From: Phanerodontia chrysosporium
Taxonomy: Eukaryota; Basidiomycota; Agaricomycetes; Polyporales; Phanerochaetaceae
Reading direction: 5' to 3'
Assembly (NCBI GenBank): GCA_001910725.1
Contig: MJGA01000103.1
Coordinates: 1 to 31,824 of the forward strand
Length of the DNA: 31,824 nucleotides
Every line of letters begins with the position of its first letter. The stretch's first letter is position 1. Positions 10,149 through 21,072 of the stretch are shown one piece after another. Both the position numbers and the translations under genes were made by a program. The notes below the pieces were generated by a model. The model was given only the letters and a program-made list of their open reading frames with translations, searched no databases and was not told the origin of the DNA.

Positions 10149-10210
10149 CTATAGTACACTACTGTTACACTACTCATACACTATCTTACACTATCTTACA
10201 CTGTTATACA
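10149..10210. repeat. TACACTA array of unit B
   Basis: Degenerate TACACTA units (CTATAGTACACTACTG, ACTCATACACTATC, two tandem CTATCTTACA). It is the reverse-orientation counterpart of the array at 1971-2032. Confidence 0.7.
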
Positions 10211-10823
10211 ATTAGGTTGGGGTCGTGATACGAGCTTATACAGAAAAGGGTCTAGTTGTGCACTGACTGTACTGAGATGTGGAGGGACGACATAGGGCGA
10301 GCTGATAGTTGTCGAGTGTGCCCGTCGAGGCTGACCAGTACCCGACAGGGTAGGTGTTTAGAGGCGAGATGCTGGCTCTTCGGGACCAGGAGCTCAGGAG
10401 GCTGCGCGAGACGTCAGTGTCAGGGGGGAAGCGCACCAAGGATGCACGTACATAGGTGTTGTGCAGTACAAGACTGCGCCGGAGCGCAAATATTGCGAGG
10501 ATGTTCGATGAGACTCCAAGCCTAGCGCAGGAGCGCATCGAGAGGCTGACGACTGCTCTTCAGAGCCGAGGCAGCTGCCAGCGAGGGGGAAACGGGGTAG
10601 CAATGTGCGAGAGTACTGATGTGTGTCTGTCACAGATGAGAGTGAGCGCAGTATTTCGCTAGCCTCGCGTTCAGTACGTACTATGCATAGAGACGCGAAG
10701 GCGAGAAGGAATACAGACTGCAGATTCGTACAATGTTTTTGGGCTTTTGTGGCGCGAGCTATCCCACAACCGCGTCAGTCAGTCAACCGAATAGAATATG
10801 AGACGGCTCACCGAGGTCGTCGA

Positions 10824-11150
10824 CTAGGCTTGCGTCCCCGGTAGCCTCAGATACCTGCCAGGTGCACTGCAGTATGCAGGCAACTCTGGACCGCTCCGAT
10901 GATGGAAGAGCATGATATGTGTACCAGGTCTCTGCCGGCTATCCAGGGCGTTGGCTTCGTCAACCGACCACCGCGGCTCTTCGTGACAGAGAGCGGGGTG
11001 TGCGCCGGATCGTTTTCGGGTGAAGGTGAAGTGAGTGGAAGGTGTGCGTGGGCGAAAGAGAGTATTAGGCGGGTAGCGAGTGGGGGTATCCAGAACCTCG
11101 GCGCCGACGAGGGTCACGGCAGCCAGAGGCCTCTTGCCAGTAGGATCCAT
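10824..11150 (-). CDS. 108-aa ORF of repeat unit B, unknown function
   Basis: An uninterrupted 108-codon frame with a Kozak-like ATG. The product starts MDPTGKRPLAAVTLVGAEVL and ends GRYLRLPGTQA. The same protein is encoded in unit C with, as far as I can see, one difference (Cys for Ser near the C-terminus). No domain is recognised; it is basic and proline-rich. The DNA just after the stop looks like a 5' splice site (CTCG/GTAAGC or CTCA/GTAAGC), so the real transcript may be spliced and this frame only part of it, or not coding. Identity between copies may only reflect recent duplication. Confidence 0.35.
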   Translation of the reverse strand: MDPTGKRPLAAVTLVGAEVLDTPTRYPPNTLFRPRTPSTHFTFTRKRSGAHPALCHEEPRWSVDEANALDSRQRPGTHIMLFHHRSGPELPAYCSAPGRYLRLPGTQA

Positions 11151-11354
11151 GGCGAGAGAAGAGTAGCGATGTGGATGTGGTAAGCGGGAGAGGGTACTGT
11201 TTGGAGGGTGGGAGCTGCGAGGGAAAGCGGAGACGATGGTGGGAACGGAGAGAGGGCAGTCCTAGCGAACTGAGCTGAGCGCGGGCGTACTTATGCATCT
11301 CTGGAACCTGCGGCTGACACTGGAGGCTGGCTTTGGGGTCGGATCGCGCAGGGT

Positions 11355-11690
11355 TCAAATTCGGGCTGGTTGGCGGGACACGACATTCGTATCTGCAACC
11401 CTGACAGCAAGCTCAGAGCTTAATAACAAAATTGCAGACATGGAGATCGCGTTGTGGAGGCGCACCGAGACCGCGTTCAGCGACGTCGGAGGTAGGAGGG
11501 TGCAAGCAATAGAAGCGTAGAAGAGCTGGCCAGACAAGTCGACGAGAGGTCCGGCACGAGGTGCGTCGAAAGATATCCGTACTGCAGAAATGTGGCAGAG
11601 GGCCAGGAAAGCCGGTGAGCCATTCGTCACAACATCGGAGGATGGACGTGAACAGTGGGAGGAAGGTTCAAGGAAACGTGCCAATGTAAT
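11355..11690. other. Coding-like block of unit B (unrecognised)
   Basis: The counterpart of 474-755. On the plus strand an open frame ends with NNKIADMEIALWRRTETAFS followed by DVGG, and a second frame carries AEMWQRARKAGEPFVTTSED. The two frames are offset, as if an intron or a lost base separates them. It may be an exon relic. No family is recognised. Confidence 0.25.
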
Positions 11691-11742
11691 TCGCGTCGCG
11701 CGGCGTGGATGATTATGTAGGACTAATTTAGCATAGCTTTCG

Positions 11743-11824
11743 GTCCCTGTCGATTAGTGGTTAGATCGTCACGTTGTGGTTTCCACAAGTCCGTGAAGAC
11801 GGAGGCTCGAATCCTCCCTGGGAC
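11743..11824 (+). tRNA. tRNA-His (GTG)-like gene with 11-nt intron, copy 4
   Basis: Appears identical to copy 1 in the tRNA body and intron (TTTCCACAAGT), with the same T5 run after it. It marks the right end of unit B and is read outward. The shared T-T acceptor mismatch and C54 argue that all four copies descend from one already modified tRNA-His gene. Confidence 0.7.
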
Positions 11825-11888
11825 ATTCTTTTTGTGTTGTTTTACCTCCGAAGTCTCCACAGGTGCTGGGTTGGTTGTAAACACAGCG

Positions 11889-12371
11889 TTTTTGACAAAA
11901 TATAGCGCAGCGGGTTCTCTGCTTTTTGTCGCCCTATACTCCGCACAGCTCATTCTGGTACCTCGAGACACGTGTCCAACGTTGTCTCTGAACGTCGAAA
12001 GCGGCAATCGTGGGACGCGTCGAGTCGCGTCAATCACTCGCGACAAACCTCGGCGTCTGTGCGACCATCCACACTTGCTCGCTTGCTCCAACCATCCTCT
12101 GCATGTCTACATCGCGAAGAGTAGCTCACTGGTGGCCCCGGCTTTGTGCGCAAATCAGGTCTTTAGTGTGAACTCTCGCCGACTCGCTTTTGATCGCACT
12201 GCGTATGTGTACCGCACTGGTCGTTCACCCCCCCCCCCCCCGGCGTCGCGAAACGCCACCCAGAGGCTCGAACGTCATGCCAGGCGTAGTATTAACATGG
12301 AGATGTGTCTTTGATACGAGTAAAGTACGCCTGATACTGCTAACGGACTCCGAGCCCTCCCGCCGCCCAGC
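11889..12371. other. Spacer between inverted units B and C
   Basis: About 480 bp of sequence not shared with the other units. It includes a run of 14 C at 12228-12241. No gene is seen. It forms the loop of the palindrome made by B and C. Confidence 0.5.
12228..12241 (+). repeat. C14 homopolymer
   Basis: A run of 14 consecutive C residues flanked by TTCA and GGCG. Its true length is uncertain because such runs are prone to sequencing error. Confidence 0.8.
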
Positions 12372-12585
12372 CTGAATTTGGACCCTGCGCGATCCGACCC
12401 CAAAGCCAGCCTCCAGTGTCAGCCGCAGGTTCCAGAGATGCATAAGTACGCCCGCGCTCAGCTCAGTTCGCTAGGACTGCCCTCTCTCCGTTCCCACCAT
12501 CGTCTCCGCTTTCCCTCGCAGCTCCCACCCTCCAAACAGTACCCTCTCCCGCTTACCACATCCACATCGCTACTCTTCTCTCGCC

Positions 12586-12912
12586 ATGGATCCTACTGGC
12601 AAGAGGCCTCTGGCTGCCGTGACCCTCGTCGGCGCCGAGGTTCTGGATACCCCCACTCGCTACCCGCCTAATACTCTCTTTCGCCCACGCACACCTTCCA
12701 CTCACTTCACCTTCACCCGAAAACGATCCGGCGCACACCCCGCTCTCTGTCACGAAGAGCCGCGGTGGTCGGTTGACGAAGCCAACGCCCTGGATAGCCG
12801 GCAGAGACCTGGTACACATATCATGCTCTTCCATCATCGGAGCGGTCCAGAGTTGCCTGCATACAGCAGTGCACCTGGCAGGTATCTGAGGCTACCGGGG
12901 ACGCAAGCCTAG
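12586..12912 (+). CDS. 108-aa ORF of repeat unit C, unknown function
   Basis: The intact counterpart of the ORF at 10824-11150, with the same start MDPTGKRPLAAVTLVGAEVL and the same end, differing at one residue by eye. The stop precedes a GTAAGC donor-like site, and a typical intron (branch CTGAC, end GGGATAG) follows. Function unknown; whether it is expressed cannot be told from sequence. Confidence 0.35.
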   Translation: MDPTGKRPLAAVTLVGAEVLDTPTRYPPNTLFRPRTPSTHFTFTRKRSGAHPALCHEEPRWSVDEANALDSRQRPGTHIMLFHHRSGPELPAYSSAPGRYLRLPGTQA

Positions 12913-13529
12913 TCGACGACCTCAGTAAGCCGTCTAATATTCACTTCGTTCGACTGACTGACGCGGTTGAGGGATAGCTCGCGCCGCAAAAGCCCAAAAA
13001 CATTGAACAGACAGATAAACTGTATTTTCGCGTCCCGACGCATGGTAAGTACATGACGTGAACGCAGATGCGCCACGCTCACTCGTCAGTGGCAGACACA
13101 TCACTATCCTCGCACATCGCTATCTTGTTCCCGCATCGCTGGCAGCTCTCGGTTACGAAGAGCAGGCCAACCTCTCGACGCGCTCCTGCACCAGGCTTAG
13201 AGTCGTGTTGAGCATAACAATTCCATCCCAGCGCAACCTTTCCATGACGGACCCTCAGCTACCCTCAGACATCTCTGTACGTAGGCCCCGGACACGCCAC
13301 AATGCCGGCACTGACACTTCGCAATAGCCTCTCACGCTCTCGGCTTCAGAGAGCTACCACTCTGCCTCTCGACGTATACCCTGGTCAGCATTTGCCAGCC
13401 TCGAAGGCACACTAGACGATCATTAGCGTGGCGCACTCGTCCAACGTCTTTCTCCCACATCACAGTACATTCAGCGCATGGCTCGACCGTCTTCTATACA
13501 GGCTTGATGTCATCGCCCAACCCAATTTT

Positions 13530-13587
13530 GTAACAGTGTGACATAGTGTAGCAGCAGTGTATAGTAGTGTATAGTAGTGTACTATAG
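13530..13587. repeat. TAGTGTA array of unit C
   Basis: Contains tandem AGTAGTGTAT units and ends in AGTGTACTATAG like unit A. It is the fourth array in the window. Confidence 0.7.
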
Positions 13588-13815
13588 CCCTTGGGTCGCT
13601 GGCGGCCTCTTGTTTCTCTTATTTCGCTTGTCTCTCTTACCATAACCACCAAAAGCAACTAAACATGTGTTCACGGACAACCACAATATGGCGTGTGACT
13701 GAAAGATAGACCACTTTGTATATTCCACGAGCAGGTATACATGAAGCAAGCGCGAGATAACCGTGCGACGATACCGACGAGGTAGAACCGAGAGCATGTC
13801 CAGCATAGACATAAC

Positions 13816-16560
<2,745 letters not shown>

Positions 16561-16562
16561 AA

Positions 16563-16751
16563 GGTATATAAAGGGGCCAAGAGTCAAGTTGCTCGTGCAA
16601 AAGTGGGCACATGGTTGTAGAGTTGGATGTTGGGTTCGAAGAGGTGTTCGCAAGGAAGACACCGTGCGCGGAGCTAGTCTCGCTCGACGGGAGACGCTTC
16701 ACTTTGTTCCCACGCCACGACTCGCTTGCCGAAGTCTTGCAAACCGAATAG
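16563..16751 (+). CDS. Possible 46-aa small ORF with TATA box
   Basis: TATATAAAG at about 16565 is followed 45 bp later by ATG at 16611 and an open frame to TAG at 16749-16751. The predicted product begins MVVELDVGFEEVFARKTPC and contains LDGRRFTLFPRHDSLAEVL; its amino-acid make-up looks protein-like. It may be a small gene, the first exon of something longer, or chance. No family is recognised. The feature start includes the TATA box. Confidence 0.3.
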
Positions 16752-16897
16752 ACCCCCGCAATTGCATCTACACTCGCAACAACAACTTATGAAAAACAGA
16801 TCCAACGTTATATGTACACTACAGTACAGATTTACTTTGGTTAATTGATTTGCATGGCACTCGGAGTGCTACGGGTTGAAAGTACACAGGCAATTAT

Positions 16898-18011
16898 TTA
16901 CGCCTGGCCACTGGCGTTCTTCACGAATTGCAACAGCTTCTGGTAAAGCTCTTCGTACCTGCGTATTGTATGTCAGATCAGTAGTTGATTGTGTGAGTCA
17001 AGGATGACGTACTTGGCCTTGTTGTCAGGATCGTCGAGGTTGGCACGCGCAGCAGCAAAGCCGTGGAAGCTACACGCATGAAGTAAGTTTCAATGTTGAG
17101 GTACTAGTGAATCTGGTGTGTGCTTACCTGTCGAAGATCTTGAACGAGCACTTGTCGGCAAAAGATTTCTTCGACAATGCGTCCTTGATCTTGTTGAACT
17201 GCGAGGAAATACATGTGCTGAGTACGCCGAATAGGTACACCATGAAGATTGAACTCGTACCTCATCCTCCGGTTCGTCCTTGCTAGGGAACAGGCCGAGG
17301 GGAATTTCAAGCTTGCTAGCGTCATCCGCGGAGAGCAAGCTACACGTGATAATGAGACAAAGGCACACAGGTAGAGGTGAAATGCCACATACGCGGGGTG
17401 AATTTCCGAAACCGCTCCGAATGGGTTTCCGGGTTGGATAGCAGCGTTGACAGCGACCTTGCCGCCCCAACAGTACCCGTAGACCGCAATGAACTGGGCT
17501 CCCTCGCTCTTCAGGGTCTCGCCGACCTTGATAACGCGTGGGACGTGGTTAGCAGGGTTGGCGAAGCCGCCGAACCACTCTTGGAACTTCTTCTTGTCCT
17601 CGTCGGTGGAGGGCGGGAAATTGTCGACTGGCCAGGGCGCGTTGCCCTCGAAAAAGTCGGGCATGACTACTTGCGCACCCAGCTGCTCGGCGAGAATGTC
17701 GGCGCCCTGCTGCGTCTGGGCTTGAAGCTGGCGCATATATGACACGTCAGTGTCTTATCATGCAGGTGCAAAGGGAGATGAAGCGCACCCAAAGATGTCA
17801 AAGACACAGACGAGGGCGAGCTTTCCCGGCTTCTCAGGGCCAGTGACATACACCTACGCAGACCACTTCAGGGGAGGGATGGGACGTGAGAGGGGTCGAG
17901 ACGTACCTTGTTGAAGCCTGCATAGGGCTTGTAGGTGCCCTTGGGAGTGTAGTCAGACCTGGCCGGGGGGATGGAGCAGCAGGCCTGGTTGGGGTTGTGT
18001 ACGGTGGACAT
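16898..18011 (-). CDS. Dienelactone hydrolase family protein, one apparent frameshift
   Basis: A cytosolic alpha/beta hydrolase related to carboxymethylenebutenolidase, which opens dienelactones in aromatic-ring breakdown; fungal members may have other ester or lactone substrates. Exons: 18011-17907, 17853-17789, 17727-17393, 17339-17261, 17198-17128, 17069-17013 and 16958-16898. The Cys-Asp-His triad is visible: Cys in VYGYCWGGK, Asp in FPSKDEPED, His in FHGFAAAR. The exon total (773 nt) is one base short of an open frame. The break is at the start of exon 3, where FGFKPQTQQG would be read if the G run at 17718-17720 had four bases. A GC-AG intron could also restore the frame but its donor is poor. 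The ATG at 18011 fits a TATA box at 18089-18096; an ATG at 18065 is probably too close to it. Confidence 0.8.
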
Positions 18012-18088
18012 GGCGGCGCGGTTGTAGGAGAGATGGCGAAGGACAGCAGAGAGCCGTGTGAGCATGTCTTGCTCAGCCTGAGAGGGTC

Positions 18089-18096
18089 CTTATATC
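18089..18096 (-). promoter_or_regulatory. TATA box of the dienelactone hydrolase gene
   Basis: GATATAAGG on the minus strand, about 80 bp upstream of the ATG at 18011 and only about 25 bp from an alternative ATG at 18065. It supports the downstream start. Confidence 0.5.
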
Positions 18097-18099
18097 ATC

Positions 18100-18613
18100 G
18101 CAGCGACCGTCGAGCACGGCGGCGCGTTCTCGAAGCCACCGCACGTCATATCGCCCTCACGCCGCCCGGCCCGTCAGCAGCCCGACTCGGCCATCACCCG
18201 GCCATTGCCGCGCCCATAAAATTGCCATTTTCCACGCTTTTTCGGCATTCATTACCACCCTCACTGCAGCGTCGGTCTTCGTGCCGAGGCAACTCTGGTC
18301 CATCCTTTCGCGATGCTGGGGTAGCGAGTCGGCGAGGGGAGACGAACTCAACCAGGGCCCAATTAAGCCGGAGCGCTTCTTAGCCGTCTTTGCCCTTCAC
18401 AGGGGACGGGGTGGGAAGTGCTTGACTATGCGGCTCGTACATTCCTTCTCAGCACTGTGTCGTGTACTCGCAATCTAATTCCATCGCTTCAAAAATACCT
18501 GTGAAGCTGCTGTGTGATTACGAGGGTTCATCTGAGGTGCGTACTACAGTTCTACATACACGTCGACGCGAACGACACGGAGTTGGTTGAGGCAAAACGC
18601 GACAAGCTATACA
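18100..18613. other. Intergenic region
   Basis: About 510 bp between the dienelactone hydrolase promoter and the 3' end of the next minus-strand gene. No gene or repeat is seen. Confidence 0.4.
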
Positions 18614-19147
18614 CTAGAAGCTGAGTCCCGCAAATCCTCCATAAACATGACGGTTCGGCTCGAACACGTCCGACGTGGGCGTGCACATCGCCTCCTGCTC
18701 GAGCCAATTCTCCGCGAGGGCCTCCATCCAGCAACGATGGACCGCATCATCCGAAAACAAGCCTTTGCTCTCGGCCGCGCGCAAGATCTGGAGGTACCAC
18801 TCGTTCCGCTTCCACGAGCGCATCCAGGGCACGTTCCGCGGCAGCACGGGCGGCGTCGACGCGTGCACGATGGCTCGCAGCACCCGCAGCTGCTCGCGGT
18901 CCAGCGCGCCGAGCGGGATCACCTTCGCGTCCGCGTCCGTAAGGCGTTCGAGCCCGACGCCGAGGTCTTCGCGCTGGAACAGGCGGCCCATCGTGTCATA
19001 GCCGCAGCAGATCCGCCCTTCGAGTCCGTTGCCCTCGCGCCAGCCGAGGTACCAGACCGTCTCGCGGGGGTCCACCAGGGACTTGCCGATGACGAGTGTC
19101 AGTTCTTCCTTGTGGTTAGGCATGGTAGCTAAAGCCGAGGCTGGCAT
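18614..19147 (-). CDS. Hypothetical single-exon protein, possible paralogue of the next gene
   Basis: A 177-aa intron-less ORF with no signal peptide or membrane segment. I do not recognise the family. A TATA box (TATAAAAG at 19217-19225) lies about 75 bp before the ATG, the spacing seen in neighbouring genes; a second in-frame ATG lies at 19123. The block LGALDREQLRVLRAIVHAS followed by a TPPVLP...GLFS stretch resembles LGSLDFNQRLLLETVMQV and a TPVPAL...KIFS stretch in the gene at 19475-20011, suggesting diverged tandem paralogues. A charged patch (WMRSWKRNEWYLQILRAAES) could be helical. Confidence 0.7.
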   Translation of the reverse strand: MPASALATMPNHKEELTLVIGKSLVDPRETVWYLGWREGNGLEGRICCGYDTMGRLFQREDLGVGLERLTDADAKVIPLGALDREQLRVLRAIVHASTPPVLPRNVPWMRSWKRNEWYLQILRAAESKGLFSDDAVHRCWMEALAENWLEQEAMCTPTSDVFEPNRHVYGGFAGLSF

Positions 19148-19216
19148 GGTTGCTCTCGAGTTCTGTGAGGTGAGTGGAGGTTGCGTTGTAAGTTGCGTTC
19201 TCTCACTTTTGCAGGG

Positions 19217-19225
19217 CTTTTATAT
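19217..19225 (-). promoter_or_regulatory. TATA box of the 18614-19147 gene
   Basis: Minus-strand GATATAAAAG about 75 bp upstream of the ATG at 19147. Confidence 0.5.
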
Positions 19226-19474
19226 CTACGAATGAACAAGTGCTTGCCCATTTCTGTGGCTTGGCCACCCAGGTAGGGTCGAAACGCCATCAAGAACACC
19301 GTGCCCGCGCCACGTTTGAAGTTTGACCTTCTATAATCAAGCTCGGCTGTCATTTTCGTGGCCTAGATGAACGGCAGTCAAAGCACAATGCATTGAATGG
19401 GGTCATAGGGCTGAATTGCGTTGTACAGTATGTGTTACAAATTGCTTCCAGAGCAACCGAATGCCGAGTGTCCA

Positions 19475-20011
19475 TCACGCCTTATCCTCCTGATCAATGA
19501 GCTCCAGGGCCACCCGCAGCTCGAACCCGGAGAAGATCTTCATGGCCACGCCCTGCTCAACAACCTGCTTGCACCACTCCTTCCTAAGACCCGCACACGT
19601 GCCCTCCGAGAGGGCCGGCACAGGCGTGACCTGCATGACGGTCTCGAGGAGCAGGCGCTGGTTGAAGTCGAGCGAGCCGAGCGTGAGCACGACGCGCGAG
19701 TGCGGCGGGAGGTCCTTGTGCAGCACCGTCTGCGCCACGAGCGCGCCGCGCCCCGCACTGTCCCAGCCCGCGTGCACGAGCCGCTGCCCGAAGCCATGCG
19801 CGCCCGTCTGCCAGGTGAAGTGCCAGAAGTGCCGCCCGTCCCCGCCGTCGCCCGTGCAGAGCCACACGGTGTTCTCGCCGCGGTCGTGGTCGTAGTTCTC
19901 GAAGAGGCGGGTGCGGGTGCATGGCGTGTTTGTGTCGTGGTCTCCCAGGATGAGCCCGGTCGTGATGTGCGCCGCGGGAGAGGCGGCGTCGAGGGTAGCG
20001 GTGGCGGGCAT
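19475..20011 (-). CDS. Hypothetical single-exon protein, tandem to 18614-19147
   Basis: A 178-aa intron-less ORF starting MPATATLDAASPAAHITTG. The middle is rich in His, Trp and Gly (GDGRHFWHFTWQTGAHGFGQ), which could suit metal or ligand binding, but no known site is identified. A TATA-like GAATATAAGC lies at 20077-20086, 70 bp upstream. The C-terminal half can be matched by eye to the downstream gene. A GC-rich plus-strand frame overlaps it but has no promoter or family signature. Function unknown. Confidence 0.7.
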   Translation of the reverse strand: MPATATLDAASPAAHITTGLILGDHDTNTPCTRTRLFENYDHDRGENTVWLCTGDGGDGRHFWHFTWQTGAHGFGQRLVHAGWDSAGRGALVAQTVLHKDLPPHSRVVLTLGSLDFNQRLLLETVMQVTPVPALSEGTCAGLRKEWCKQVVEQGVAMKIFSGFELRVALELIDQEDKA

Positions 20012-20076
20012 GGCGGATTGTGTGCTTGTGCGTTGTGGAGAAGAGTGAAGTTAAGCTCGAGGGTCTACGCTTTCGA

Positions 20077-20086
20077 GCTTATATTC
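20077..20086 (-). promoter_or_regulatory. TATA box of the 19475-20011 gene
   Basis: GAATATAAGC on the minus strand, about 70 bp before the ATG at 20011. Confidence 0.4.
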
Positions 20087-20332
20087 AAGGTCAGATATGC
20101 AATGCCCATTGTGCTTACCGGGGCCACTCGCCTGACATTGTTGTCCGCTGTGTGGAAAGCGTTCTTACCAGACAATGCTCTTGCGCCACACGCCCCATTG
20201 TCACAACAAATATTCCAACTATTGTTGAACATTGATTACTCGTACATGGTGACTTCCAACCTCGTACAGCGTCCAAACACTTAATCCCATTGGGAGGGTG
20301 AACAATGCCCGACAACTTGCGATGAAACCTTG

Positions 20333-20561
20333 TTACTTCGAGCCGCACTTGCAGTTGCCAGCCTCGCACTTGCACCTAGGAACGGAGTAATCCCACATGA
20401 GCGACGGAATGGAGAGAATACGCTTCCTATACGTACGAGTCGCCGCAGTTACAGTTGCTGTTGCCGCAGTGGGCATTGATAGGGGTCTCAACAATCTGCG
20501 AACCAAAATCCCGTCGGTGGCGTCCCGCAACCTGAGAAGACCAAGCACGTACTGCGAACAT
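20333..20561 (-). CDS. Metallothionein (36 aa, seven cysteines)
   Basis: A small Cys-rich metal-binding protein that would bind Cu(I), Zn or Cd in the cytosol. It is split into three exons: 20561-20553 (ATG TTC GCA), 20495-20437 and 20375-20333. Both introns are GT-AG (57 and 61 nt). The protein starts MFAIVETPINA and its core reads HCGNSNCNCGDSCKCEAG, then NCKCGSK, with Cys at 13, 18, 20, 24, 26, 31 and 33. The CxC pairs and overall size match short fungal metallothioneins such as those of ectomycorrhizal basidiomycetes. A TATA box lies about 80 bp upstream. Such genes are usually metal-inducible, but I cannot identify a metal-response element with confidence. Confidence 0.85.
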
Positions 20562-20638
20562 GTCTGATAGGCGTGCGCAGATCGTGATGTAAAGTAGGTC
20601 GTGGTAAAGTGTGAGGTGCTATGTGCTCATCGGAGGGT

Positions 20639-20646
20639 CTTATATA
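20639..20646 (-). promoter_or_regulatory. TATA box of the metallothionein gene
   Basis: TATATAAG on the minus strand, about 80 bp upstream of the ATG at 20561. Confidence 0.6.
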
Positions 20647-20649
20647 CGC

Positions 20650-21072
20650 GACGGGGAGTCCCGCTTGCGCCCATTCCGCGACCTGAAACATCCGCCGCGG
20701 CGCATGACCCCCGGAGAGCTCCAGGCAGTTCCACAACGACGCGGCACAAGGAGCTCGGTGCCGAGCATATTCTTGGCACAGGCAAATGAGGCAAGTGTAG
20801 TGATGCGGTAGACCACTTAGTTCGTCTTCCGAGTAGCTGGGACTCGTAGTCGGCGGACGCGCCATCAGCGAACCTAGCCACGGCGAGAGACTCAACTTTA
20901 AGGCGTGTCTTTCACTAGTCGAAAACACTTGGGATTGGAGCATTGACATGGCCTCGACTTCACGGTATCTAATGAGATAGTGTTCGTCATGAGCAACGCC
21001 CAGAACAATATTGTACAAGGGGAACGACAAGGAAATAGGCCGAGGCAATGAGAACACAGAGGTGCGCTCAAT
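20650..21072. other. Metallothionein promoter region
   Basis: About 420 bp between the metallothionein TATA box and the 3' end of the next minus-strand gene. It should contain the metal-responsive promoter. Open frames here overlap on both strands and are not supported. Confidence 0.4.

Larger units (their letters stand above)
9861..11824 (-). repeat. Repeat unit B, inverted copy of unit A
   Basis: A 1964-bp copy of unit A in the opposite orientation, again with a tRNA-His-like gene at each end facing outward (9861-9942 minus, 11743-11824 plus). The flank, TACACTA array, 108-codon frame and coding-like block follow in the order expected for the reverse of A. With A it forms a very long inverted repeat whose arms are separated by about 7.5 kb containing the transporter and F-box genes. 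Homology continues about 65 bp past the right tRNA to about 11888. Confidence 0.75.
12372..13660 (+). repeat. Truncated repeat unit C
   Basis: Matches unit A from about 806 to 2085. It lacks the left part with its tRNA-His-like gene and ends after the CAAAAGCAACTAAA block without reaching a right tRNA. The first 540 bp are nearly identical to B, while the part after about 13000 is more diverged, with many small insertions and deletions. Different ages or gene conversion with B could explain this. Confidence 0.7.

Noticed and set aside
18011..18065. Start of dienelactone hydrolase at the upstream ATG 18065 with a mitochondrial-like leader
   Set aside because: The TATA box lies only about 25 bp upstream of it; family members start at the MSTVHNPNQ methionine.
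19421..20284. 287-codon plus-strand ORF
   Set aside because: It is the shadow of the minus-strand gene at 19475-20011, which has a TATA box and better amino-acid composition.
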